64,000 bases of DNA, from assembly GCF_040024445.1 (NCBI RefSeq), contig NZ_CP157276.1:3596001-3660000 (forward strand), given 5' to 3'. Below the pieces are notes generated by a model. The model was not told where the DNA came from, did not search any database, and saw nothing but the letters and a program-made list of their open reading frames with translations. Numbering within the stretch: the stretch's first letter is position 1; every line of letters begins with the position of its first letter. The position numbers and the translations under genes are program-made. Shown one piece after another: positions 16,969 through 25,885 of the stretch. The DNA comes from Prescottella soli (GTDB taxonomy: Bacteria > Actinomycetota > Actinomycetes > Mycobacteriales > Mycobacteriaceae).

Positions 16969-17166
16969 TCATCGGTATCTGGTGGTAACGGAGGCTCTCG
17001 CCATAACAGTTCTGTCGGGCAGGATGATCCAGCTTCCTGCGGTGCAGGCATGTACGACGTTTCGGTCGACGTCATACACACTGAGGTTTCCGGCGGCGTC
17101 GACGGATGCTGTGTGTCCTGCCGGGAAGTGATCGATGTGGCCGTGGACGAGAATGGAGAATTTCAT
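16969..17166 (-). CDS. Small hypothetical protein (65 aa)
   Basis: An ATG at 17166 opens a 65-codon frame beginning 'MKFSILVHGHIDHFPAG' and containing 'ASVDAAGNLSVYDVDRNVV'. It ends 40 bp before the CitE-like start on the same strand. I recognise no family. The codon usage looks coding, but the Shine-Dalgarno is weak, so it could be a leftover. Confidence 0.4.
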   Translation of the reverse strand: MKFSILVHGHIDHFPAGHTASVDAAGNLSVYDVDRNVVHACTAGSWIILPDRTVMARASVTTRYR

Positions 17167-17286
17167 GGTCAGATCCCAGGTGCTGTCATGGTCTCGCTTT
17201 CGACTGCATGGATGAGGTTTTTGGCGTGATCGCGAGCATCGGGCGGAGAACGTACCCGGATAAGAGTTTTCGGGGCGACTGGTGGA

Positions 17287-17323
17287 TTCCCGGCTCGGCG
17301 GTGACCACACGCCGAGCCGGGAA
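17287..17323. terminator. Strong hairpin
   Basis: TTCCCGGCTCGGCG (17287-17300) pairs perfectly with 17310-17323 around a 9-nt loop. It is the second hairpin met by leftward transcription from hutU copy 2. Confidence 0.65.
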
Positions 17324-17603
17324 GTTCCCGGGGGAGCCTGAGTAGTGCCGATGCGGTGGATGAGTGGCGGCGATCGACTTAGAGGGGATGGCCTGGTGTC
17401 AGAGCAGGTGCTCGGACGAGGGTGGGCTCTCGATGGCAGGCTGCGGAATCGTCTGTGACAGCCGGACCTTCAGCCCGCCGGGATGGCGGTCATGCTCGAC
17501 GACGGGTTCTGATCGGGTGAACGCGCTCGTTGCCCAGACTTTGATTCGCTACCCAGGCGGGCTGAAGAAGCAGCGCGGCTCGTGGCTTGCCGTGAACCGG
17601 GCA

Positions 17604-17631
17604 CCGGGCCGACCGGTCACGGTCGGCCCGG
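17604..17631. terminator. Terminator hairpin 3' of hutU copy 2
   Basis: CCGGGCCGACCG pairs with CGGTCGGCCCGG across a GTCA loop (12-bp stem), 31 bp beyond the hutU stop codon. It is unrelated in sequence to the hairpins behind hutU copy 1, showing that the repeat ends at the stop codon. Confidence 0.75.
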
Positions 17632-17662
17632 CAGAGGGGGAAGCAGCTTGGCCGCTCGCGCG

Positions 17663-19339
17663 TCAGTTGTTCTCGGACATCGGGATGCGCACGCCGCGCT
17701 CGCGGGCGGTGTCGATGGCGTGCTCGTAGCCGGCGTCCGCGTGGCGGATGACGCCCATGCCCGGGTCGTTGGTGAGCACGGCTTCGATCTTCTTCGCGGC
17801 CAGCTCGGTGCCGTCGGCGATGCACACCTGACCGGCGTGGATCGAGCGGCCCATGCCGACGCCGCCGCCGTGGTGGATCGACACCCAGGAGGCGCCGGAC
17901 GCGGTGTTGACGAGGGCGTTGAGCAGCGGCCAGTCGGCGATCGCGTCCGAGCCGTCCTTCATGGACTCGGTCTCGCGGTACGGCGAGGCGACGGAGCCGG
18001 AGTCGAGGTGGTCACGGCCGATCGCGATCGGGGCGGACAGCTCGCCGTTGGCGACCATCTCGTTGAACTTCAGGCCGGCCTTGTGGCGCTCGCCGTAGCC
18101 GAGCCAGCAGATGCGGGCGGGCAGGCCCTCGAAGGCGACCTTCTCGCCGGCCATCTCGATCCAGCGCTTGAGGTGCTCGTTCTCCGGGAACAGCTCGAGG
18201 ATCGCCTTGTCGGTCGCGGCGATGTCCTTCGGGTCGCCCGAGAGCGCGGCCCAGCGGAACGGGCCGAGGCCCTCCTCGAACAGCGGACGGATGTAGGCCG
18301 GGACGAAGCCGGGGAACGCGAACGCGCGGTCGTAGCCGGCCTTGCGGGCCTCGTCGCGGATGGAGTTGCCGTAGTCGAAGACCTCGGCGCCCTTGTCCAT
18401 GAAGCCGACCATCGCCTCGACGTGCGCGGCCATCGACTTGCGGGAGTCCTCGGTGAACTGGGCCGGGTCCTTCTCGGCCATCGCCTTCATGTCGGCGAAG
18501 TCGACGCCGAGCGGCAGGTAGGACAGCGGGTCGTGCGCCGACGTCTGGTCGGTGACGATGTCGATCGGGGCGTCCATCTCCAGCAGGGCCGGGAAGATCT
18601 CGGCGGCGTTGCCGACCAGGCCGATCGACAGCGGCTTGCGGGCGTCGCGGGCCTCGGTCGCCAGCTGCAGCGCGTGCTCGATGCTGTCGGCCTTGGTGTC
18701 GAGGTACTTGTGGGCGATGCGGCGGTCGATGCGGGTGACGTCGCAGTCGACGCAGATCGCGACGCCGTCGTTCATGGTGACCGCGAGGGGCTGCGCGCCG
18801 CCCATGCCGCCCATGCCGGCGGTGAGGGTGATGGTGCCGGCCAGGGTGCCGTCGAAGCGCTTGCGGGCGATCGCGCCGAAGGTCTCGTAGGTGCCCTGGA
18901 GGATGCCCTGGGTGCCGATGTAGATCCAGGACCCGGCGGTCATCTGGCCGTACATCATCAGGCCCTCGGCCTCGAGCTTGCGGAACTGCTCCCAGTTGGC
19001 CCAGTCGCCGACGAGGTTGGAGTTGGCGAGGAGCACGCGCGGCGCCCACTCGTTGGTGCGGAAGACGCCGACCGGCTTGCCGGACTGCACCAGCATGGTC
19101 TCGTCGTTCTTCAGCGTCTTGAGGGTGGCGACCATGGCGTCGAACGCGGCCCAGCTGCGGGCGGCGCGGCCGGTGCCGCCGTAGACCACCAGGTTGTCCG
19201 GGTGCTCGGCAACCTCGGGATCGAGGTTGTTCATGAGCATGCGCAGCGCGCCCTCCTGCTGCCACCCGAGGGTGTTCAGCTCGGAGCCGCGCGGGGCGCT
19301 GACCGGGCGGGCCTCGTGGCCGGGTGAGGTGATGTCCAT
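17663..19339 (-). CDS. hutU: Urocanate hydratase, copy 2
   Basis: The 558-aa product is identical to copy 1, with the NAD loop '[12 protein letters not shown]' and catalytic-Cys region '[13 protein letters not shown]'. The start ATG 19339 has AGGAG 7 nt upstream. This copy faces an intact gdh (19603) across a shared promoter region with the HutC-like operator, so it is probably the ancestral arrangement: urocanate degradation yields glutamate, which the dehydrogenase can deaminate. Confidence 0.95.
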   Translation of the reverse strand: MDITSPGHEARPVSAPRGSELNTLGWQQEGALRMLMNNLDPEVAEHPDNLVVYGGTGRAARSWAAFDAMVATLKTLKNDETMLVQSGKPVGVFRTNEWAPRVLLANSNLVGDWANWEQFRKLEAEGLMMYGQMTAGSWIYIGTQGILQGTYETFGAIARKRFDGTLAGTITLTAGMGGMGGAQPLAVTMNDGVAICVDCDVTRIDRRIAHKYLDTKADSIEHALQLATEARDARKPLSIGLVGNAAEIFPALLEMDAPIDIVTDQTSAHDPLSYLPLGVDFADMKAMAEKDPAQFTEDSRKSMAAHVEAMVGFMDKGAEVFDYGNSIRDEARKAGYDRAFAFPGFVPAYIRPLFEEGLGPFRWAALSGDPKDIAATDKAILELFPENEHLKRWIEMAGEKVAFEGLPARICWLGYGERHKAGLKFNEMVANGELSAPIAIGRDHLDSGSVASPYRETESMKDGSDAIADWPLLNALVNTASGASWVSIHHGGGVGMGRSIHAGQVCIADGTELAAKKIEAVLTNDPGMGVIRHADAGYEHAIDTARERGVRIPMSENN

Positions 19340-19465
19340 CGGGTAACTCCTAGCGATCGGGCGGTGAGGGCACTGCTGCGATTTGCGGCTGTCGAGCGAC
19401 TCCGTTGTCGTCCGCATCCGGTCTGTCGTAGGTGTTGTGCGCTGGCTCACGTTCTGCAACTATGA

Positions 19466-19489
19466 CTTGTATATTCCTGTCTATACAAG
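19466..19489. promoter_or_regulatory. HutC-like operator, copy 2
   Basis: The perfect inverted pair CTTGTATA / TATACAAG with an 8-bp spacer lies in the 263-bp gap between the divergent hutU (start 19339) and gdh (start 19603). One site could therefore repress both directions. Confidence 0.8.
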
Positions 19490-19602
19490 TTCGTGTCAAG
19501 GGACGTGCCGCGGTACGGCCCCTCGTCACGAGAAAACCGACCAGTTGATACGGACACGACGACCAGTCGGGTGCAGCGTGGCACCCGGCGGAAGGTTCCC
19601 AG

Positions 19603-22600
19603 ATGAACACCGTCTCCACCCAGACCGATCCGATGCCGAACCCCAGCGAGATCGACGACGCTCTCGCCCGAGTCTTCCGCAGTTGGGACGAGCGCGTGCT
19701 CGCCGATGCGGACCCCGCGACGCGTGAGCGTCTCGCACGATTCGTCTCCGGCCTCCCCGCCGGGTACAAGCAGGACATCACCCCCGAGCGTGCCCGCATC
19801 GACCTCGACATCCTGACGGGGCTCGTCGACGGGGGCGTCGGCGTCCGGATCGTCCCCGACGTGACGGCCCGCGGCACCCACCGTCTGTCCCTGTACGTGG
19901 GCGGGCGACCCGCGTCGCTCGGGGATCTCATGCCGCTGCTGCAGAGCCTGGGAGTCGAGGTCCTCGACGAACGTCCCTACGCGTTGGTCTCCCCGGCGGA
20001 CCTGCCGTGCTGGGTGTACGAGTTCACCGTCCGGTACCCGATCGCCCCGGAGGACGGGTTCGACGACTTCGCGCGCCGCTTCGGCGCGGCGGTCGAGGCG
20101 CTGTGGGTGGGTGCCGCCGAGGCGGACCGACTGGGCGAGCTGGTGGCCCGGGCGGGGCTGCAGTGGCGCGACGTCACAGTGTTGCGCGCGTACGCCGAGT
20201 TCCTGCGGCAGGGTGGATTGCCCTACAGCAGTGCGTATGTCGCCGATGTGATGTGCCGCTACCCGCTGATCGCGGCCGGCCTCGTCGAGTGCTTCACGGC
20301 GCGATTCGATCCGTCCGTGGCGCCGGGCGACGGCGGCGAGACGGCGGCCACGAGGGTGTCGGCGTCGATCGAGCAGGTGTCCGGACTCGACGAGGACCGG
20401 ATCTTCCGTGCCCTCCTCAGCGCCGTCCGCAACACCGTGCGCACGAACCACTTCGTCACCCCCGCACGCGATTCCCTTGCGCTGAAACTCGATTCGCGCA
20501 GCATCGGCGAGCTGCCCGAGCCCCGCCCGCGGCACGAGATCTTCGTGTACTCGCCGACCGTCGCGGGTGTGCACATGCGGTTCGGCTCGGTGGCCCGTGG
20601 CGGGCTGCGCTGGTCGGATCGCCGGGAGGACTTCCGCACCGAGGTGCTGGGCCTGGTCAAGGCCCAGGCGGTCAAGAACGCGGTGATCGTGCCGGTCGGT
20701 GCCAAGGGCGGCTTCGTGCTGCGCCGTCCGCCCGCGCCGACCGGAAATGCCGAGTCCGACCGCGCGGCCCTGCGGGACGCGGGTGTCGCCGGCTACCGCA
20801 CGTTCATCAGCGGACTGCTCGACCTCACGGACAACATCGACCGGCGCACCGGCGCGGTCGTCCCGGCGCCGGGCATCGTCCGCCACGACGGCGACGACAC
20901 CTACCTCGTGGTGGCCGCCGACAAGGGCACCGCCTCGTTCTCCGACATCGCGAACGCGGTCGCGGCCGAGTACGACTTCTGGCTGGGCGACGCCTTCGCG
21001 TCCGGCGGTTCGGTGGGGTACGACCACAAGGCGATGGGCATCACTGCGCGCGGCGCGTGGGAGAGCGTGAAGCGGCGCTTCCGCGAGCTGGGGGTCGACT
21101 GCCAGCGAGAGGACTTCACGGCGGTCGGCATCGGCGACATGAGCGGCGACGTCTTCGGCAACGGAATGCTGTGCAGCAAGCACATTCGACTGGTCGCGGC
21201 CTTCGACCACCGGCACGTCTTCCTCGATCCGGAGCCCGATCCCGAACGGTCCTACGCGGAGCGGGAGCGGCTGTTCGCGCTGCCGCGATCCTCGTGGGCC
21301 GACTACGACCGGTCGCTCATCGGACCCGGCGGCGGCGTGTGGGAACGCGGCGCGAAGTCCGTCCCGATCAGCGATGCGGTCCGCCGCGTCCTCGGTCTCG
21401 ACGCGGACGTCACGGAAATGACACCGCCCGAACTGATCCGGGCGATCCTCGGCGCACCGGTGGATCTGCTGTGGAACGGCGGCATCGGCACCTACGTCAA
21501 GTCCTCGACCGAGTCGCACGCCGACGCCGGGGACAAGGCGAACGACGGTGTGCGCGTGGACGGATGCGACCTGCGCGCGCGGGTCGTCGGCGAGGGCGGC
21601 AACCTCGGCTTCACGCAGGCGGCACGGATCGAGTTCGCCCGCACGGGAGGCCGAGTGGGCACCGACGCGCTCGACAACTCGGCCGGTGTGGACTGCTCCG
21701 ACCACGAGGTCAACATCAAGATCCTGCTCGACGATCTGGTCGGCGCCGGCAGCGTCGATGCCGAGGTGCGGTCGCACCTGCTGGCCGAGATGACCGACGA
21801 GGTCTCCGCACTGGTGTTGGCGAACAACGTCTCCCAGAACGAGTTGATCGGCACGGCGATCGCCGCCGCACCCTCGATGCTGGAGGTACACGGACGCCAG
21901 ATCGCAGCGCTCGAGGCGGCCGGAGCGTTGGACCGACGGCTCGAGGTGCTGCCCGATCGCAAGGCGATCGCGGCGCTGGGCCGGTCCGGGGCGGGGCTGT
22001 CGGCGCCGGAACTGGCGACGCTGATGGCGCACGTGAAGCTCGAGCTCAAGGGCGCTCTGCTGGCCGGCGAGCTCGTCGACCACGACGTGTTCCTGCCGAT
22101 CCTGCGCGAGTACTTCCCGCAGCCCCTGCGGCGCGATCACGTCGACGCCATCGACCGGCATCCGTTGCGTCGCGAGATCGTCGCGACGGCGTTGACCAAC
22201 GGAGTCGTCGACCGTGGCAGCATCAGCTACGTCTTCCGCCTTGCAGAGGAGGCGGGCGCCACTCCTGATGACGCCGTCCGGGCGTTCAGTGTGGTCAGCG
22301 AGGTGTTCGGGCTCCCCGACCTGTGGTCGAAGATCGCGGCAGCCGATGTTCCGAGCGCGGTCGCCGACGAACTGGTCTCGGTGACGCGGCGGTTGCTCGA
22401 CCGGGCGTCGCGTTGGATGCTGCACCGTCGGCCGCAGCCGCTCGCGGTGGGAGCGGAGATCGCGCGGTTCCGGGACCGGATCGAGGACGCGTCCGCGCAC
22501 CTCGAGGAGTGGCTGGTGGGCGCCGACCGCACCAACCTCCGGGACCGCACGCGCGCGGTCGCGGAGCGGGGCGCACCCGAGGACCTGGTTCAGGACGTCG

Positions 22601-23010
22601 AACTGGCGCTCGATCGGTTCGGTCTGCTCGACGTCGTCGAGATCGCGGAGTTGGCCGAGTGCGACACGGCCGTCGCCGGTGAGCTCTACTTCCACCTGTG
22701 CGAGCGGGTGGGACTCGTCCCGCTGCTCAACGGGGTCTCCGAGCTGCCCAAGGAGGGTCGCTGGGATGCGCTCGCGCGCCTGGCTCTGCGCGACGAGCTG
22801 TACGACAGCGTGCGCGCCCTCACCCTGGACGTCCTCGCGCAGGCGCTGCCCGGTGACGACGCCGAACGGATGATCACGGATTGGCAGGAGCGCAACGAGT
22901 CCCGTCTCCGCAGGGCTCGCGAGGCGCTCGCGGAGATCGCCGCGTCCGGCCGACGGGACCTGGCGGCGCTGTCTGTCGCGTCCCGCCAACTGCGGCGGAT
23001 GGTCGGTTGA
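19603..23010 (+). CDS. NAD-dependent glutamate dehydrogenase, short form
   Basis: The 1135-aa protein converts glutamate to 2-oxoglutarate and ammonia. It matches the large bacterial NAD-GDH family: 'GLRWSDRREDFRTEVLGLVK', 'QAVKNAVIVPVGAKGGFV', 'GGSVGYDHKAMGITARGAWE', '[16 protein letters not shown]', 'DLLWNGGIGTYVK' and 'VVGEGGNLG' are its core. Typical actinobacterial members are about 1,600 aa; the N-terminal ACT-like regulatory part is missing here, and the start is well supported by GGAAGG 8 nt upstream. It would take the end product of histidine degradation. Two deleted relics of the same gene lie at 9720 and 30978. Confidence 0.9.
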   Translation: MNTVSTQTDPMPNPSEIDDALARVFRSWDERVLADADPATRERLARFVSGLPAGYKQDITPERARIDLDILTGLVDGGVGVRIVPDVTARGTHRLSLYVGGRPASLGDLMPLLQSLGVEVLDERPYALVSPADLPCWVYEFTVRYPIAPEDGFDDFARRFGAAVEALWVGAAEADRLGELVARAGLQWRDVTVLRAYAEFLRQGGLPYSSAYVADVMCRYPLIAAGLVECFTARFDPSVAPGDGGETAATRVSASIEQVSGLDEDRIFRALLSAVRNTVRTNHFVTPARDSLALKLDSRSIGELPEPRPRHEIFVYSPTVAGVHMRFGSVARGGLRWSDRREDFRTEVLGLVKAQAVKNAVIVPVGAKGGFVLRRPPAPTGNAESDRAALRDAGVAGYRTFISGLLDLTDNIDRRTGAVVPAPGIVRHDGDDTYLVVAADKGTASFSDIANAVAAEYDFWLGDAFASGGSVGYDHKAMGITARGAWESVKRRFRELGVDCQREDFTAVGIGDMSGDVFGNGMLCSKHIRLVAAFDHRHVFLDPEPDPERSYAERERLFALPRSSWADYDRSLIGPGGGVWERGAKSVPISDAVRRVLGLDADVTEMTPPELIRAILGAPVDLLWNGGIGTYVKSSTESHADAGDKANDGVRVDGCDLRARVVGEGGNLGFTQAARIEFARTGGRVGTDALDNSAGVDCSDHEVNIKILLDDLVGAGSVDAEVRSHLLAEMTDEVSALVLANNVSQNELIGTAIAAAPSMLEVHGRQIAALEAAGALDRRLEVLPDRKAIAALGRSGAGLSAPELATLMAHVKLELKGALLAGELVDHDVFLPILREYFPQPLRRDHVDAIDRHPLRREIVATALTNGVVDRGSISYVFRLAEEAGATPDDAVRAFSVVSEVFGLPDLWSKIAAADVPSAVADELVSVTRRLLDRASRWMLHRRPQPLAVGAEIARFRDRIEDASAHLEEWLVGADRTNLRDRTRAVAERGAPEDLVQDVELALDRFGLLDVVEIAELAECDTAVAGELYFHLCERVGLVPLLNGVSELPKEGRWDALARLALRDELYDSVRALTLDVLAQALPGDDAERMITDWQERNESRLRRAREALAEIAASGRRDLAALSVASRQLRRMVG

Positions 23011-23117
23011 GCTGATCGACTGCTGCCACATCTCCCCGTCGGTTCGTCCACCGATGAAATCGACACCCAGGTCGGGCTGACATGCCCCTTATCCACAATG
23101 GAAAGGTCATCACTACT

Positions 23118-23978
23118 GTGAATTCCCGCAATACCATCGGGTCCGCCGGAGTGGTTGCTCCACGCGACGCGCGTTCGTGGCTGCTGGTGCCAGGAACGCG
23201 CACGCACGAACTCGAAGCGAGGGTTCCAGGGGATGGCCCTGATGCTCTCGTCTTCGATCTCGAGGACGGTGTCGTTCCCGAGGACAGGCCACGTGCTCGC
23301 GACGAGATCCACAACTGGGCATCAAATGGTGGGAAGGCCTGGATCCGGGTGAATCCGGCTGCCACCGCGGATTGGCAACTCGACCTCGACTTCGCGGCCC
23401 ACTGCCCGGGGATTCTCGGGGTCGTACTGGCGAAGGCCGAGGACCCGGCCGAGATCGACGCGACCGCGGCCGGGCTCGGCGACTTCGCCGGAGGTGTGAT
23501 CGCCCTGATCGAGTCCGCGACAGGGGTTCTGAACGCGGTATCGATCGCGCGTGCGAACGCGTTGACCCGCTTGGCGTTCGGCAGCGGCGACTTCCGCCAC
23601 GACACGGCGGCGACGGACGACTCCGCCACGGTCATGGGGGCGCGGTCGCACCTCGTTCTGGCCAGTCGATCGGCCGGACTCCCCGCGCCGATCGACGGGC
23701 CGTCCCTCGCATCGGACACGGACGGGCTTCGTAGCTACTGCCGCCGGTCCGTGGCAAATGGGATGGGCGGCATGCTCTGTGTGAAGCCGGACCACATTCG
23801 GATGATCAACACCGAGTTTGCGCCCAGCACGGAAGAAGTGCAGCGCGCCAGGGAACTCCTCGCCAACCGCACCGACAGCATCGACGGAAGCTATCTTCCC
23901 CGTCTGCGCGCGGCCGAGGCGATCCTCGACCGCGCCCGGAAGTACCGCATCGACATCCTCGAAGGGGCCGGGGTGTAG
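23118..23978 (+). CDS. CitE-like lyase (HpcH/HpaI aldolase superfamily), copy 2
   Basis: The 286-aa protein has 'ARSWLLVPGTRTHELEA', 'LVFDLEDGVV', 'WIRVNPAAT', 'VLAKAED', 'ALIESATGV' and 'LAFGSGDFRHD'. I prefer GTG 23118, which has GGAAAGG upstream and gives the same N-terminal length as the copy at 16053; ATG 23082 is the alternative. It follows gdh by about 100 bp and ends before a strong terminator, so gdh-citE may be one transcript. The substrate is unknown. Confidence 0.85.
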   Translation: MNSRNTIGSAGVVAPRDARSWLLVPGTRTHELEARVPGDGPDALVFDLEDGVVPEDRPRARDEIHNWASNGGKAWIRVNPAATADWQLDLDFAAHCPGILGVVLAKAEDPAEIDATAAGLGDFAGGVIALIESATGVLNAVSIARANALTRLAFGSGDFRHDTAATDDSATVMGARSHLVLASRSAGLPAPIDGPSLASDTDGLRSYCRRSVANGMGGMLCVKPDHIRMINTEFAPSTEEVQRARELLANRTDSIDGSYLPRLRAAEAILDRARKYRIDILEGAGV

Positions 23979-24005
23979 TGAGCCGATAACAAGGCGCACA
24001 ACCGT

Positions 24006-24041
24006 GTTCGTCCCCGTTCCAGACCCGGAACGGGGACGAAC
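24006..24041. terminator. Terminator after gdh-citE
   Basis: GTTCGTCCCCGTTCC (24006-24020) pairs perfectly with 24027-24041 over a 6-nt loop, 28 bp after the CitE-like stop codon. Confidence 0.8.
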
Positions 24042-24201
24042 GCGTATCCGCGTCCTCTCCTGCCCGCCTGCCCGTTCGGCCAGGTCCGCCTCTCCGCTCG
24101 ACCAGTCCCCGCATTGTCCGCGCCTGACTAGCCTCGTAGTGAGAGGCGCACGTGAACGTTCGTCCTCGAGACGAGTTGGCGGACACTACGCATGAGGTTC
24201 G

Positions 24202-24831
24202 ATGAGCGGTACATTTCGGGTCGAGCAGGTTGTCGTCACCGGGTTGTCGGAGCGGTGCCGAATCACTCCCGCGAAGTCGGCCGCAACGAATTGTTGGCTG
24301 GTGGGCGATGATACGGACGTCGTCGTCGTCGATGCGGCCGGTGGTCCCGAGGAGATCGCTGCTGCCGTGGGTGACCGATCGGTGGTCGCGGTGATCTGCA
24401 CGCACGGGAGCAGTTCCCACTTCGCCGCGGCGGTCGATGTGGCGTGCGGCTTGTACGCCCCGGTTCTGTTGCATCCGGCCGACGACGTTCTGTGGCAGGG
24501 GTTCCACGGCGACCACCGCTACTGGCGACTCGACGACGGACAGCGTATTGCGGTGGCCGGCGAAGAGATCCAGGTGGTGCACACCCCTTCCCCTACGGCC
24601 GGGGCGGTGTCCCTGTACGTTGCCCGTCTGGGCGCCCTGCTCTCCGGTGATGCTCTGGAGAGGCGCCGGCCGGCCGACGGGCGAGGGCAGCGTCGAGTCC
24701 CCACCCTGGTTCACGAAGCCCTCCGGAGCCTTCCGTACGACACGCGTGTCCACCCCGGGCACGGTGACCGTTTCGCGCTCGGCCACGCATTGCATTCACC
24801 GGCAGATCGATTCGCCGAGCGGAGTGCATGA
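24202..24831 (+). CDS. Metallo-beta-lactamase-fold protein with degenerate metal site
   Basis: The 209-aa protein follows the glyoxalase-II-like MBL layout: 'ATNCWLVGDDTDVVVVDA', 'VICTHGSSSH', 'VVHTPSPTAGAVSLYV', 'LLSGDALE' and 'RVHPGHGD'. The canonical THxHxDH motif has become THGSSSH, so one His and the Asp ligand are missing. The other ligands (His, Asp, His) remain. It may bind a single metal or be inactive. It is convergent with the LysR gene 16 bp away. Confidence 0.75.
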   Translation: MSGTFRVEQVVVTGLSERCRITPAKSAATNCWLVGDDTDVVVVDAAGGPEEIAAAVGDRSVVAVICTHGSSSHFAAAVDVACGLYAPVLLHPADDVLWQGFHGDHRYWRLDDGQRIAVAGEEIQVVHTPSPTAGAVSLYVARLGALLSGDALERRRPADGRGQRRVPTLVHEALRSLPYDTRVHPGHGDRFALGHALHSPADRFAERSA

Positions 24832-24847
24832 AATCGGGCCGGGAACC

Positions 24848-25771
24848 CTACGTTGCGAGCAGACCCGCGCTGCTCTGTGCCGCCGAGATGAACGACTGCA
24901 TGGCGGCGGTGATCCGCCGACCTCGATGCCAGGCGATCCCGATGATCCTGGGACTCACCCGGTCCAAGTCGACCATCCGGAATCCGGAGTGGTTGGCGTC
25001 CACTGACAGTCGCGGCATGACTGCCGCGCCCAAGCCCTCCGCGACCATGCCCATGATCGTGCCGTTGTCGTTGCTGCGGAAGACGACTTGATCGTCCAGA
25101 CTGGGGCGTCCGAGCCGCGCGGCGATGTCATGGATCCCGCGCAGCTTTCCATACGCGATCAGGGGAAGGTCGGATACCCGGTCGAGTTGCATCGGGACGT
25201 CCCCGGTCACGACCGACGAGTCCTCGGGCATCACGAGAACGTACGGATCGACAAGCAGCTCAGCGGATTCGAATGGACCCGGCGTCAGGGGAAAGACCAT
25301 GAAGGTCAGATCCAACTCGCCGCCCTCGACCCGCTGGAGGAGGATCTCGTCGTCGTCGTGCTCCTCGAGCACGACGTCTATCCGGGGCCAGTCCTTCTTG
25401 AACAGCTTCAGAGTGTGCGGAAGGATTTTGGTGCCGACGCTCTCGTAACTACCGACTCGCAGCGTTCCGACGGCGCCCTCGGCCGACGCGTTGAGATCGG
25501 CCCACGCCGTGTCGAGCCGCGCCTGGATCGCTTTCGCGTGTTCCAACAGGATCTTTCCCTCGTCGGTCAACGTGACCGAATGGAGGGTGGTCGTGGGACG
25601 ATCGACCAGACGCCGCCCCACCACGGACTCGAGCTTCTTTATCTGCTGACTGATCGCGGATTGGGTGTACCCGAGGGCGTTGGCGGCGGCCGTGAACGAA
25701 CCCGTCCGATTCACTTCGGCCAACGCGAGGAAGTGTCGAAATTCGATCGACGTCCACGGCGGCCTGTTCAT
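24848..25771 (-). CDS. LysR-family regulator
   Basis: This 307-aa LysR protein has the HTH 'FTAAANALGYTQSAISQQIK' at residues about 25-45 and a periplasmic-binding-like effector domain. The start ATG 25771 gives the usual N-terminus. It is encoded just downstream of the lyase-MFS operon on the same strand but behind a strong terminator, so it has its own promoter. It may regulate that operon. Confidence 0.88.
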   Translation of the reverse strand: MNRPPWTSIEFRHFLALAEVNRTGSFTAAANALGYTQSAISQQIKKLESVVGRRLVDRPTTTLHSVTLTDEGKILLEHAKAIQARLDTAWADLNASAEGAVGTLRVGSYESVGTKILPHTLKLFKKDWPRIDVVLEEHDDDEILLQRVEGGELDLTFMVFPLTPGPFESAELLVDPYVLVMPEDSSVVTGDVPMQLDRVSDLPLIAYGKLRGIHDIAARLGRPSLDDQVVFRSNDNGTIMGMVAEGLGAAVMPRLSVDANHSGFRMVDLDRVSPRIIGIAWHRGRRITAAMQSFISAAQSSAGLLAT

Positions 25772-25827
25772 GAATCGATTCCCTTCGACGCGAATTTCTG
25801 CACTGGACTGACTTTCCGTCAATGACA

Positions 25828-25864
25828 GTTGCCGCACTCCGCGCGGATCGCGGAGTGCGGCAAC
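25828..25864. terminator. Terminator after the lyase-MFS operon
   Basis: GTTGCCGCACTCCGCG (25828-25843) pairs perfectly with 25849-25864 around a 5-nt loop. It lies 22 bp downstream of the MFS stop. Confidence 0.8.
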
Positions 25865-25885
25865 AGTAATCTCATTTCCCAGCGG

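Larger units (their letters stand above)
17167..17662. other. About 0.5 kb without a recognisable gene
   Basis: No frame here shows a known family. The segment holds two strong hairpins, listed separately, which would stop transcription from hutU copy 2. The rest (17330-17600) has no clear similarity to the other repeats of this window. Confidence 0.6.
17663..19489. repeat. 1,827-bp direct repeat, copy B (hutU plus leader and operator)
   Basis: This segment is identical to 7784-9610. The flank on the gdh side (19490-19550) is the same length as in copy A but differs at about half its positions, whereas the repeat itself shows no difference. The pattern points to recent homogenisation of an older duplication. 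Confidence 0.95.

Noticed and set aside
17364-17729. A 121-codon open frame on the plus strand
   Set aside because: It runs into the hutU 3' end in antisense, has no good ribosome site and resembles no family.
7784-19489. The idea that the two hutU copies are the arms of a composite transposon
   Set aside because: No transposase, terminal inverted repeats or target duplication occur at the repeat borders; the borders coincide with the stop codon and an operator.
19447-23031. A very long open frame on the minus strand opposite gdh, and similar long antisense frames (e.g. 247-2406 plus strand opposite hutH and its neighbours)
   Set aside because: They arise from the high GC at third codon positions of the real genes. 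Their products are Arg/Gly/Val-rich with no recognisable domains, while the opposite strand encodes complete known families.
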